DNA from: Rosenbergiella gaditana
GTDB lineage: Bacteria > Pseudomonadota > Gammaproteobacteria > Enterobacterales > Enterobacteriaceae
Reading direction: 5' to 3'
Length of the DNA: 64,000 nucleotides
Assembly (NCBI RefSeq): GCF_018494065.1
Contig: NZ_JABBFR010000017.1
Span: forward strand, 1-64,000
Position 1 is the first letter of the stretch. Each line of letters opens with the position of its first letter. The notes beneath the pieces are model-generated. The model ran no database searches, was not told where the DNA came from, and worked only from the letters and a program-made list of their open reading frames with translations. Positions 12,622 to 20,593 of the stretch are shown here, piece after piece. A program made the position numbers and the translations under genes.

Positions 12622-13236
12622 ATGAAAGCGTTAACAGTAAGGCAACAGCAGGTTTATGACCTGATTCGTGATCATATTAACCAGACTGGCATGCCTCCGA
12701 CCCGAGCTGAGATTGCTTCGCAACTAGGTTTCCGCTCGCCTAACGCGGCAGAAGAACACTTAAAAGCACTCGCTCGTAAAGGTGTGATTGAAATTGTATC
12801 CGGAGCCTCACGGGGCCTACGCTTATTACTGGAAGAGCCGGAACTTGAAGGTCTCCCCTTAATTGGTCGCGTTGCGGCGGGTGAACCTATCCTTGCGCAA
12901 GAACATATTGAAAGTCATTACCAAGTCGATCCGGCACTATTTAAACCGAATGCAGACTTTTTGCTTCGAGTGAGTGGGATGTCGATGAAAGATATCGGAA
13001 TCATGGATGGAGATCTACTCGCTGTCCATAAGACACAAGAAGTACGCAATGGACAAGTTGTGGTTGCCCGTATCGACGACGAAGTGACGGTAAAACGTTG
13101 GAAAAAAGAGGGTAGCACGGTACACCTTTTACCCGAAAATAGTGATTTCAGCCCGATTGTTGTCGATACCCATCAACAGAGTTTAATGGTTGAAGGATTA
13201 GCTGTAGGGATTATTCGTAACGGCGAATGGCTATAG
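12622..13236 (+). CDS. lexA: SOS repressor LexA
   Basis: LexA represses SOS genes and cleaves itself when RecA is activated. The N-terminal winged helix spans residues 1-70. The cleavage site is Ala86-Gly87 in RVAAGEP. Catalytic Ser121 lies in SGMSMKD and Lys158 in TVKRW. Its 204 residues compare with 202 in E. coli. dinF starts 10 bases downstream, so the two form an operon. LexA probably also controls the prophage DinI-like gene at 58645. Confidence 0.98.
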   Translation: MKALTVRQQQVYDLIRDHINQTGMPPTRAEIASQLGFRSPNAAEEHLKALARKGVIEIVSGASRGLRLLLEEPELEGLPLIGRVAAGEPILAQEHIESHYQVDPALFKPNADFLLRVSGMSMKDIGIMDGDLLAVHKTQEVRNGQVVVARIDDEVTVKRWKKEGSTVHLLPENSDFSPIVVDTHQQSLMVEGLAVGIIRNGEWL

Positions 13237-13246
13237 ATAAGACCTT

Positions 13247-14578
13247 ATGCTGAGACGATTGACGGTAACGGATAAAAAACTGTGGCAACTCGCGGTGCCG
13301 ATGATCCTTTCCAATATCTCAGTGCCGCTACTGGGGCTGGTCGATACCATGGTCATCGGGCACTTAAGTAGCGAAGTCTTCTTAGCGGGCGTGGCGATTG
13401 GGAGTAGTGTGACCAGCTTCGTTTTCATGTTGTTTCTATTTCTGAGAATGGGCACTACAGGGGTAACTGCGCAGGCTTGGGGCAAAAAAAACCAGCAAAA
13501 ATTAGTACAAGCCCTTTTCCAGCCCTTAATCCTAGCTGTAGGGGTAGGCATTGTTTTCGCACTATTTCATCAGCCAATCACTAAGCTAATACTTAGCGTG
13601 ATGGGAACTCAACACGCAGCACACCACCCAGCGGCTCTCTTTCTCTCCATTCGCTTGCTCAGCGCGCCTGCAACCCTGGCAAATATGGTGATTCTCGGCT
13701 GGCTGTTAGGAGTACAGTACGCAAAAGCCCCGTTAATACTCCTGATCGGTGGCAACACTGTAAATATTATCTTGGAATTACTGTTGGTCCTTCACTGGCA
13801 CTATGCGGTTAGCGGTGCAGCGTGGGCAACAGTGGTCGCTGAATACTCGAGCCTACTATTAGGGCTTTATTTAGTGTGGCGAGCGGCTCAACAGCGAAAC
13901 CTTTCTTTAAGACCCCAAATGTCGCAATTAGGTCAGGGACTAGCACGACTTTTCCGCCTTAACCGCGATATTTTATTACGCTCGTTGCTACTCCAACTCT
14001 GTCTCATTAGCTTTACGATTATTGGGGCGCGATTGGGGACGAATGTCGTAGCAGTCAATGCTATTTTATTGATGTTTTTGACGTTCACTTCCTATGCGCT
14101 AGATGGTTTTGCGTACGCAGTCGAATCCGTTTCTGGTGAAGCCTTTGGCGCGAGGGATGCTGATTCATTAAAGGCAATATGGCACTCAGCCTGTAAGCAA
14201 GCAGTTGCAGTGGCTTTGCTATTGAGTGGTATTTACGCCGTCATGGGGCAAAGCATCGTTAACCTTCTGACCTCGATCCCTTTACTGCAGCAAGAGGCTA
14301 ACCATTACCTGTTTTGGCAGGCGATTTGCCCGCTGGTGGGTGTTGGGTGTTACCTACTGGATGGCTTGTTTGTTGGCGCGACGCGCGGCCGAGAAATGAG
14401 GAATAGCATGTTGATTGCGGCCATTGGTTTTGCGCTGACACTCTTATCTGTGCCGATTATTGGTAACCATGGTCTTTGGTTAGCATTGATGGTGTTTTTA
14501 GCGCTGCGTGGGCTGACTCTAGGGTATGTATGGCTCCAACACCAGCGACAAGATAGCTGGTTCGATCTCAGTCGCTAA
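13247..14578 (+). CDS. dinF: MATE family efflux transporter DinF
   Basis: A 443-residue inner-membrane protein with about twelve hydrophobic segments and the MATE fold (AVPMILSNISVPLLGLVDT at the start). E. coli DinF is SOS-induced by read-through from lexA, and the 10-base spacing here implies the same. Family members export cationic drugs; the substrate here is not defined. Confidence 0.95.
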   Translation: MLRRLTVTDKKLWQLAVPMILSNISVPLLGLVDTMVIGHLSSEVFLAGVAIGSSVTSFVFMLFLFLRMGTTGVTAQAWGKKNQQKLVQALFQPLILAVGVGIVFALFHQPITKLILSVMGTQHAAHHPAALFLSIRLLSAPATLANMVILGWLLGVQYAKAPLILLIGGNTVNIILELLLVLHWHYAVSGAAWATVVAEYSSLLLGLYLVWRAAQQRNLSLRPQMSQLGQGLARLFRLNRDILLRSLLLQLCLISFTIIGARLGTNVVAVNAILLMFLTFTSYALDGFAYAVESVSGEAFGARDADSLKAIWHSACKQAVAVALLLSGIYAVMGQSIVNLLTSIPLLQQEANHYLFWQAICPLVGVGCYLLDGLFVGATRGREMRNSMLIAAIGFALTLLSVPIIGNHGLWLALMVFLALRGLTLGYVWLQHQRQDSWFDLSR

Positions 14579-14579
14579 T

Positions 14580-15107
14580 CTAAGCTCGGCCTACTTTGCG
14601 TTTGGGTTCTACAATGTTGTGGTGATCATGATGACAATGTTCTGGATCTTCACACTGTAAAATGGCGCTACACTGCTGACACAATCCATGGGCTTCAATA
14701 ATGCTATGACGAAGAGTGAATCCAGACTCGGTAGATTGTTCCCTAATCCATTTTTCAACTCCTTCCGCAGGTCTTTCAGTCACTGATGCACATTGATCGC
14801 AGACTAACAGCATTGAGGTATGTGAAGGGTGATCGAAATGAGGACACACCACATAGCTATTATTTGATTCAACACGGTGAATAAAGGCCTGCTCCAGCAA
14901 AAAATCCAAGGCTCTGTAGACGGTTGGTGGTTTTGCTTGAGGTTCACTTATGCGTAATTTATCAAGTAGATCGTAAGCGCTAATTGCGTGAGGATGCTCA
15001 ATCATCAAACGCAAAACTTCCGCGCGTTGCGCGGTTAATCGGACACCGCGCTGAATACACAGTTTTTCAGCATCAGCGATTATTTTCTTAGCAGAACATG
15101 GCTGCAT
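14580..15107 (-). CDS. zur: Zinc uptake regulator Zur
   Basis: A Fur-family repressor that shuts off zinc import when zinc is plentiful. The winged-helix part includes LTAQRAEVLRLM and PPTVYRALDFLLE. Zinc-site cysteines are in CDQC and CQQC, and the C-terminus has a His-rich tail (HCHHDHH). The ATG at 15107 has GAGG six bases upstream and is chosen over an in-frame TTG 12 bases earlier; length is 175 residues. It is convergent with dinF and separated by one base. Confidence 0.95.
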   Translation of the reverse strand: MQPCSAKKIIADAEKLCIQRGVRLTAQRAEVLRLMIEHPHAISAYDLLDKLRISEPQAKPPTVYRALDFLLEQAFIHRVESNNSYVVCPHFDHPSHTSMLLVCDQCASVTERPAEGVEKWIREQSTESGFTLRHSIIEAHGLCQQCSAILQCEDPEHCHHDHHNIVEPKRKVGRA

Positions 15108-15520
15108 AAAACGCCTCAATCGTTAAATTCGTTGACTAGATTCTACCACATATCTTTGATGAAGCGCAGAACATGCAGTCCACCCCGAACAGTTAAGGGA
15201 TCCGGTTATCCATTAATAACTTACGGTATACTAAGTTATAATGACCTATAGAAATTATTATCGCTCCTAGCGAGGAAGTTACCGATCATGCATGACCTTA
15301 GTGATGAACTTCAGCGTGCGAATGAAGCACTATTCTTTTTAAAATAGACCAGTCATCCAAGCCGTTTATTAATTTTCTGTGAGTTAATGAAAACGCCAGG
15401 TTTGAGTCATAGCGAAATTGACTCGCTGTGTGGTTTAAGCGTCTTTTCCACTGCTCAGTAACCAGTGAAAATGATCGATATTGGCATTCTTGACGTGTTA
15501 ACCATTTTGAAAAAGCTATT
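15108..15520. other. Non-coding scar between zur and older element
   Basis: This 413-base stretch should contain the zur promoter near its left edge. The rest has only tiny open frames (for example ATG at 15288, 19 codons, and ATG at 15388) that I do not recognise. No copy of the 36-bp dusA attachment core is seen here, so the left attachment site of the older element has probably been deleted. Confidence 0.5.
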
Positions 15521-15874
15521 CTAGCTGAAAGGGTTATCGTCGATTTCTATCTCACACATGGCTTTGTTGTATAAATGAGATATCCGGTAAGTATCCCTGT
15601 TGTTGGTTGTGTTTAAGGCGATACGCACGCTTTCTGGCATTCCTACCTTTGTCATGTTGTTCAGTGCAAGTACCATGGCCTCCGCTACCTGTCCGTTATA
15701 ATCTCGCCGCGTCAGTGAACCTCCCAACAACTGTTTGACCCTGTACATCGCCGTTTCCCCTATCAATCGCCCAGGCAAACAGCATGATCTCAATATTTTC
15801 GGCGTAGGCATGGGTACTTTTTTTATGGGCACTTCGCTGAAAGTTTCTATATCAAGCCATAATATCGTGGACAT
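15521..15874 (-). pseudogene. Phage family-A DNA polymerase 5' fragment fused to an IS5-family end
   Basis: Reading leftward from 15874, the first codons give WLDIETFSEVPIK, the typical N-terminus of a phage DNA polymerase I-like protein. After a seven-base homopolymer (15818-15824) the homology continues in another frame (HAYAENIEIMLFAWAID), so a frameshift has occurred. At about 15760 the sequence switches to an IS5-family transposase C-terminus (GETAMYRVKQLLGGSLTRRDYN, then MPESVRIA). The frame then runs through the IS end to the stop. Nothing functional is expected. Confidence 0.75.
15560..15760 (-). mobile_element. IS5-family (IS903-like) 3' fragment
   Basis: The stretch encodes the C-terminal 60 or so residues of an IS5-family transposase and ends at 15560 with a terminal inverted repeat resembling the IS903 group (GGCTTTGTTGTATAAAT). 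The other end and most of the transposase are missing, so the copy is dead. It truncates a phage DNA polymerase gene. Confidence 0.75.
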
Positions 15875-15937
15875 AAAATTGCCTTGTGTTATAGGGTTAA
15901 CCTGAAATGAATAGAGGTTATGTGGAAAGGATTCCTC

Positions 15938-16456
15938 ATGCTTAAAAGAGGTGGTTTGCGATTATTAACTTCAGGTGAAATTCGTCTGGCAACTGAGCTA
16001 TACCGTAACAGCATCCAGTACAATCGGGTATGGATTCATCACGGTAGCTACTTGCCATTTGGTATGCAGGAAAATAACACTGCGATGACCCCGAACGGCG
16101 AAATATGGTTTGAAACTAACGTATACAGGGATGATTACTCATTAGGGACAATTGAATTGAAGCATTTATTTCTGCATGAGATGATGCACGTCAGACAGCA
16201 TCAGCGAGGAATGAATGTTCGGATGCGCGGTTTAGTTTCATGGGCGGTGACCTATAAATATGATCTGGATAAGGGGAAGTTATCCCAATACCCGATGGAA
16301 CAGCAGGCTTGTATTGTATCTGATTATTGGTTGCTTATCCGACATGGATTTAAGTACAATGAAAGCCTGGTTCGCTATAAAAAATACAATTCTAAGCATT
16401 CAGAAAAAGAGCTCGCAGATAAATACAAAAACGTACTAGGGGGATTCCCTGGATGA
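15938..16456 (+). CDS. Vgr-related zincin-like protein, putative type VI effector
   Basis: The 172-residue product resembles the enterobacterial 'vgr-related / Rhs-type' small proteins: a conserved TSGEIRLATELY start, an FGMQENNTAMTPNGEIWF block, then HEMMHVRQHQ. The last carries an HExxH-like zinc-peptidase motif at residues 80-84. The ATG at 15938 has AAGGA six bases upstream and is preferred to the ATG at 15920. The next gene overlaps it by four bases and encodes a lipoprotein, the usual partner layout for a periplasmic effector and its immunity protein. No other secretion genes are nearby. Function is inferred. Confidence 0.65.
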   Translation: MLKRGGLRLLTSGEIRLATELYRNSIQYNRVWIHHGSYLPFGMQENNTAMTPNGEIWFETNVYRDDYSLGTIELKHLFLHEMMHVRQHQRGMNVRMRGLVSWAVTYKYDLDKGKLSQYPMEQQACIVSDYWLLIRHGFKYNESLVRYKKYNSKHSEKELADKYKNVLGGFPG

Positions 16457-16806
16457 CCAGATTTATATGCTCATTTTTGATATTTATTGTTCTTTCGGGA
16501 TGCGAAGGTGATCGTCTGGTATTTCGTGAAAAAGGCGATGCTATTGTTAGTAAAAACTCTATTTGTATCAAAGCATCATCCAGTGACATTTTGAATTATT
16601 ATAATTTAAGTTCATCTGTTAATGGTTACTCTAAACCTCTTGTCGCTGAATCAGGCATAGCGAAGAAATTTCCTGACACATGCATAACAGCGGATTTAAA
16701 ACCCAGTGAAGATTATACGCTTCTGTATGAAATTAATTCAAAGAAATATCGTTTCGAGTTCAGAATAAATAAATACTGGTACGTCATTAATACAACGAAA
16801 GGATAG
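16453..16806 (+). CDS. Putative type VI immunity lipoprotein
   Basis: A 117-residue protein with a lipoprotein signal peptide ending in LSGC (Cys17). The mature start CEGDRLVFREKG resembles the small periplasmic lipoproteins annotated as type VI immunity proteins in enterobacteria. It overlaps the zincin-like gene by ATGA, implying coupled translation. If the pairing is right, it would sit in the periplasm and block the partner enzyme. The family match is from memory. Confidence 0.6.
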   Translation: MTRFICSFLIFIVLSGCEGDRLVFREKGDAIVSKNSICIKASSSDILNYYNLSSSVNGYSKPLVAESGIAKKFPDTCITADLKPSEDYTLLYEINSKKYRFEFRINKYWYVINTTKG

Positions 16807-16829
16807 TTGAACTAAACGCTTTTCGTTTT

Positions 16830-16852
16830 ACGCCCCTTTGTAAAAGGGGCGT
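16830..16852. terminator. Terminator after the lipoprotein gene
   Basis: ACGCCCCTTT pairs with AAAGGGGCGT around a short loop, between the convergent lipoprotein gene and the integrase remnant. The T-tracts are short. Confidence 0.7.
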
Positions 16853-16866
16853 TTGCCATAATCAGA

Positions 16867-17457
16867 TTAGGCTTGCGCATCGTAGACGGTTGCTTCGGTC
16901 ACACCGGCTTTAACACTCTCAACGACAAAGTTAAAAGCATCTTCGATCATGCGCTCCGGGTTGATGAGCTTGAAGGTAAAGGTCAGCTTACCTTCACGCA
17001 GGTGGGCCTGTACCTCAGACGCCAGAACAGAAGATAGATAACTTACATCGTGATTAACCGTAGATGGGCCCGCACCGGCGGAGCTTCTATATCGACAGTG
17101 ATCAATAACATGGTTGGCTGAAAATTCAGTAAGCTTGATTTCAGCAATATCGCAGTTCAGCAACCTATCCTGTATATACCGTTTTGTTCTACCTGATTTC
17201 CCACCGAGATTGGGATCATTGATGTAGCGCCTTAGCAAATCTCCAACAGTCATTTTGTTCAAATCGCTGGTAATCGGCACCCCATTTCTTTCCAGCTCAG
17301 TAACCCTGCTAGCACTCCACGTTTTTGCATGAGCCTGTTTGCTATATGTGCGATTCTCTCTGTATAGATATTCGCCACTTTCTTTAACACCTACGGTACA
17401 GCGGTACCTCAAAGTACCGTCGGCGCGTTGACGTTTTTCTATGCTATAGTAAGCGAT
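16867..17457 (-). pseudogene. Truncated dusA-type tyrosine integrase (older element)
   Basis: Translation from 17457 leftward matches the first ~146 residues of the intact integrase at 58965-60044 (shared blocks TKQAHAKTW-like, INDPNLGGK, DIAEIKLTEFSANHVIDHCR, GPSTVNHDVSYLSSVL). The codon where the intact gene has ATG is ATC here. After SSVL homology stops and about 50 unrelated residues follow (ending EATVYDAQA), so the whole catalytic domain is gone. It lies next to a dusA cap, as the intact integrase does, so it is the remnant of an earlier element at the same target. Confidence 0.85.
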
Positions 17458-17545
17458 GATTTTCCTCCGCCTTCATTCAGCACCCCATTCATTAGGAGTG
17501 CTGGTGGGGGGCTGACAAAGAAAAAATACGATAAAATGAAACAAA

Positions 17546-17677
17546 ATGCACGAAAATAGAGAATTGAATAAACCTACTGAGAGCCGCGTAAACAGCGGCA
17601 TAGCGCCAATATACCCCAGTAACCGTTTTTCCGTTGCTCCGATGTTGGATGGGATAGACACCCCAATAAAATCATGA
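17546..17677 (+). pseudogene. Orphan dusA 5' cap left by the older element
   Basis: A 43-codon frame starts MHENRELNKP, resembling the phage-encoded start of the intact dusA ([10 protein letters not shown] at 60146). It runs through the attachment core ([11 protein letters not shown]), then leaves dusA homology exactly where the core ends and stops at 17675-17677. The older element's replacement start for dusA was cut off when the present prophage entered the core. Confidence 0.85.
17615..17650. other. attL core (dusA-derived, 36 bp)
   Basis: The 36 bases from CCCAGTAACC to TGTTGGAT are identical to 60215-60250. They encode dusA residues 24-35. The two copies bound the resident prophage. Confidence 0.93.
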
Positions 17678-17709
17678 TGTTAAAAATCTATGGGGTGCTA
17701 TAGGGGTGC
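17658..17709. repeat. Putative integrase arm-type sites, left end
   Basis: GGGGTGC occurs at 17692-17698 and again at 17703-17709, exactly 11 bp apart, with an inverted related copy ACACCCC at 17658-17664. A GCACCCC copy also lies by the older integrase at 17480-17486. Helically phased repeats close to the core fit integrase arm sites. This is inferred. Confidence 0.45.
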
Positions 17710-17718
17710 CGTTGATTT

Positions 17719-17970
17719 TTATTTAATCCTTAGAAGATCTTCTTTCGCTTCCTTTCTTTTCAGATCAATGTATTCAGCTAAATCATTTACATGAATGACT
17801 CTAGGTGACTTTTGCCCAACTCCTACCCTAAAAGTTGGAAAAGGTAACTCACCCAATATGGCTTTTTTGTCAGCAGTGGATGGGCGCATGCCAAGATATT
17901 TTTCTGAAACATCGGAAAGCAGGATCGTAGTCGTTTCAAACTCTGCCATAAGTAAAAACATAGTATTCAT
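17719..17970 (-). CDS. PrtN-like (pyocin activator) family protein
   Basis: The 83-residue product begins MNTMFLLMAEFETTTILL and contains RVIHVNDLAEYIDLKRKEA, the layout of the pyocin activator PrtN family. In prophages such small DNA-binding proteins lie beside the attachment site and may act as regulators or excision factors. Here it is the last gene of the leftward operon, next to attL. Confidence 0.75.
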   Translation of the reverse strand: MNTMFLLMAEFETTTILLSDVSEKYLGMRPSTADKKAILGELPFPTFRVGVGQKSPRVIHVNDLAEYIDLKRKEAKEDLLRIK

Positions 17971-18004
17971 ATTCTCTCCACATTATCCGCTGCAACGGTT
18001 TTGA

Positions 18005-18565
18005 TTAGTCGCTGGTGGTCGGTACCAACTTTTGCCAAATAGCTGACACATACTTAGCTTGATGAACAGCATCATCTAAAGCGTTATGCTGATCTCCGAC
18101 AAATGGCATATCTCGCTTTGGGTCACAGCCAAGTTGTCTACCGAGTTCAACGATGGTTCTCACATCCCGGTCGTTCCAGAAATTCCAGAATGGTGGTAGC
18201 TGCGCTCGTCGATAAGCATCACGCAGTAGTACATTATCGAAGTTGGCGCCGTTGCCCCAAAGCTGGATATTTCTCGCTGTGCTCGTTGAAAGCGCAAACG
18301 ACGATAGAGCTAACAGAACTTCATTGATATTTCTGGGATTGCTTGATAAAGCTTTTCTAGCTTCCTCGCTTTGCTGCAACCACCACATGATGGTATCTGC
18401 ATCCGGTACCGCGCCGTTGTCCATCTCACTGCGCAACGTTGCAACTTGATAAAACTGTGGACCAAGCTCACCAGTCGACGGCTCAAAGAATACGGCGCCG
18501 ATCGTGAGGATAGGGGAACCAGGAGCGGTTCCCATTGTTTCGATGTCTACCATTAGGTGTTTCAT
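18005..18565 (-). CDS. 3'-5' exonuclease, exodeoxyribonuclease VIII/RNase T-like
   Basis: A 186-residue DEDD-fold exonuclease. Acidic motif I is DIETMG near residue 6, the second acid is in NGANFDNVLLRDAY, and the last motif is QHNALDDAVHQAKY. Phage members probably degrade nucleic-acid 3' ends during replication or recombination. The ATG at 18565 follows a strong GGGGGA, so it is preferred over an upstream in-frame codon. It overlaps the upstream methyltransferase end by four bases. Confidence 0.85.
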   Translation of the reverse strand: MKHLMVDIETMGTAPGSPILTIGAVFFEPSTGELGPQFYQVATLRSEMDNGAVPDADTIMWWLQQSEEARKALSSNPRNINEVLLALSSFALSTSTARNIQLWGNGANFDNVLLRDAYRRAQLPPFWNFWNDRDVRTIVELGRQLGCDPKRDMPFVGDQHNALDDAVHQAKYVSAIWQKLVPTTSD

Positions 18566-19050
18566 TTGTCCCCCTTGCATTCTGACTTTAGGAATATAAT
18601 CCAGTGCGTTTTATCCCCCTTTCCGGCACGCTGCCTGATAGTTGGCTTTTGGTCCGTAAGCTCAATAATCTGGCTAACCGGTATCTGGGTTTCATTCCAT
18701 TTGAAAATTAAAGTTCCGTGTGGCCGCAACACCCTAAATGCCTCTTTGAATCCAGCGGCAATATCATCTCGCCACGTTTCCTTGTTGAGACAACCATACT
18801 TTTTACGCATCCAGCTATTTTCGCCAGCACGGACTAGGTGGGGCGGGTCGAATACAACTTGCGAGAATAATTCATTTTCAAATGGTAAATTGCGAAAGTC
18901 GGCCACGACGTCAGGACTAATTACTAAATGACGGCCATCACATAAAATATGCTCCACCTCTCTGATATCACAGAACGTTGCTCTATCATCCTTCTTATCG
19001 AACCAGAACATGCGGGAGCCGCAGCACATGTCTAAAATTTGAGATGACAT
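18562..19050 (-). CDS. Class I SAM-dependent methyltransferase
   Basis: A 162-residue Rossmann-fold methyltransferase. The SAM-binding start is ILDMCCGSRMFWF, and the catalytic-type motif is FDPPH near residue 87, close to the DPPY of N6-adenine enzymes. EAFRVLRPHGTLIFKW follows. Phage homologues are common but the target (DNA, RNA or protein) is unknown. Coupled to the exonuclease gene. Confidence 0.75.
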   Translation of the reverse strand: MSSQILDMCCGSRMFWFDKKDDRATFCDIREVEHILCDGRHLVISPDVVADFRNLPFENELFSQVVFDPPHLVRAGENSWMRKKYGCLNKETWRDDIAAGFKEAFRVLRPHGTLIFKWNETQIPVSQIIELTDQKPTIRQRAGKGDKTHWIIFLKSECKGDK

Positions 19051-19051
19051 A

Positions 19052-19693
19052 TCACTCCCCCAATCCGTTTAGGTATTTGAGTTCATCTGCATAAAAATTA
19101 AATGCACCCTGAGCCAATTGCCTGCGACTTAGATATTGGTACCACTCTACAGATTGATAAGCTGGCTCTTGCCAATTACCATCATCACCAGCCTCTATTG
19201 ACTTAAACCATGAATCAAAATCGCTATCGCTAGGCAACTTAATCTCCGGCACTGGCGAGACTGTAAAATTCTTCTTCGGCTCTTCTATAACCAGAACAAT
19301 CTTTCCGTTACTTTCGCTAAGAGCCGATACCTTGCCGAAGTATCGATGATCCGCATCATAATCACTGGTACTCACATCCACTGACACCTGCAAACCGATG
19401 TAGTCATCCTTGTTAATCTCCGGCACTGGAGGGGCGTCATACAATGGCTCAGGGTCACTATATTCCGAAACTTTTGGGTCAGCGGCGTGAAGTAAGTAAC
19501 CTTTATAAGTCATGTATGCCACTGGCTCTGCCGTTAGTGATTCTAGGGCTATTTCCATGCACACCTGTGTGTATTCAGATAGATAATCGTCGTACTGGTT
19601 AGGATTTTCGGGTTCTATACCATTTAATGAATTAAGCGTTGCCTTTGCGAACTTAGCCAACTCTTCACGCTTCTCTTTTGTTAATGCAATCAT
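19052..19693 (-). CDS. Phage early-region protein, unknown
   Basis: A 213-residue acidic protein without a recognised domain. Pieces such as EPVAYMTYKGYLL and PEPLYDAPPVPEI are modular segments shared by many uncharacterised enterobacterial phage early proteins. The start overlaps the end of the ASCH-like gene by four bases. Confidence 0.65.
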   Translation of the reverse strand: MIALTKEKREELAKFAKATLNSLNGIEPENPNQYDDYLSEYTQVCMEIALESLTAEPVAYMTYKGYLLHAADPKVSEYSDPEPLYDAPPVPEINKDDYIGLQVSVDVSTSDYDADHRYFGKVSALSESNGKIVLVIEEPKKNFTVSPVPEIKLPSDSDFDSWFKSIEAGDDGNWQEPAYQSVEWYQYLSRRQLAQGAFNFYADELKYLNGLGE

Positions 19694-20328
19694 GATGCCT
19701 CCACTCGCTTAAACTCGACGACCCATACGAACGGGTTAGACTGCCAGCTATCTTGGCCGTAAATTGATTCCCATAACCAAGAGTAAACTTCTTTCGAGCT
19801 ATGGCTTACTTCACCAAAATATTGCATACCAGGGGCAAGGCAATATCGGCCGGATGCGGGAAGTTGGTGTAACCCCTCAGCCAAAGCATCGCGTGTACTA
19901 ATATCCTGTAACCGCTCTACCCGAATATCAGTAATCTCAAGCGTTATACGGGAAGCCCATCGGGGCATGTGGATCGATGGCCTCCACTTTATAGTTTCGT
20001 ACCAACCTTCCTGTAAATCAGAGGGCTTATGTGTCGCTCGATAGGCTAAGGTACTTTCTGTACACATTCCGAAAGTGAATGTCTCACGCACCCATAGGCG
20101 ATCACCTACCTTACCGAAAGGGCATCTAACGTGAGCAAAGTTACGATTAGTTTCTCTGTCGTCACTACCTGCACCAAAAATCGCGCCTTTCCAAGAAAAT
20201 CCAGACCCTACTGTAAGCTCAGGCTGAGGAGTAATAATCCTTCTTGTCTGCGTTTTACGCCCAGAAAGAATGGCTCTAACCATTTCACCATTGAAGATAA
20301 TGCCGCGTTCTTTAATTTGCTTATTCAT
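19690..20328 (-). CDS. ASCH-like phage protein
   Basis: A 212-residue protein with the pattern of ASCH-related phage proteins: KTQTRRI near the N-terminus, GDRLWVRETF in the middle, then RPSIHMPRWASRITLEI and an ARDALAEG-type segment. ASCH folds bind nucleic acid or modified nucleosides in known cases, so a role in RNA or DNA binding is plausible but unproven. The ATG at 20328 is chosen; it overlaps the upstream gene. Confidence 0.7.
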   Translation of the reverse strand: MNKQIKERGIIFNGEMVRAILSGRKTQTRRIITPQPELTVGSGFSWKGAIFGAGSDDRETNRNFAHVRCPFGKVGDRLWVRETFTFGMCTESTLAYRATHKPSDLQEGWYETIKWRPSIHMPRWASRITLEITDIRVERLQDISTRDALAEGLHQLPASGRYCLAPGMQYFGEVSHSSKEVYSWLWESIYGQDSWQSNPFVWVVEFKRVEAS

Positions 20329-20533
20329 TTCTATCTGCCGCCATATCAATGAAAAATAATTCGGGGTCGTTTAGATAACGGGTCAAGCACTCTGCAACCG
20401 CGTTATGAGCTTTGAGCTTGGTCATAATCACCGGGAGTATCATTGGTAACGATTTTCTATCTACGTTCCAACCATGGTGCTTGAGCGTTCCTATAACATC
20501 TTCAATAAGCTGGGCATCAGATAAAGTAGCCAT
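20321..20533 (-). CDS. Small phage protein, unknown
   Basis: A 70-residue protein beginning MATLSDAQLIEDVIG, placed between rdgC and the ASCH-like gene and overlapping the latter by eight bases. The ATG at 20533 has GGAG eight bases upstream. No domain recognised. Confidence 0.6.
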   Translation of the reverse strand: MATLSDAQLIEDVIGTLKHHGWNVDRKSLPMILPVIMTKLKAHNAVAECLTRYLNDPELFFIDMAADRNE

Positions 20534-20593
20534 TCTTATTACTCCAATAGACTTCAATTTATATAAGCGCCCTCGATGAGCGCCATGGGTAAA

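Noticed and set aside
15120-15520. Third copy of the dusA core marking the left edge of the older element
   Set aside because: I searched by eye for the core sequence in this stretch and found none; the edge seems deleted.
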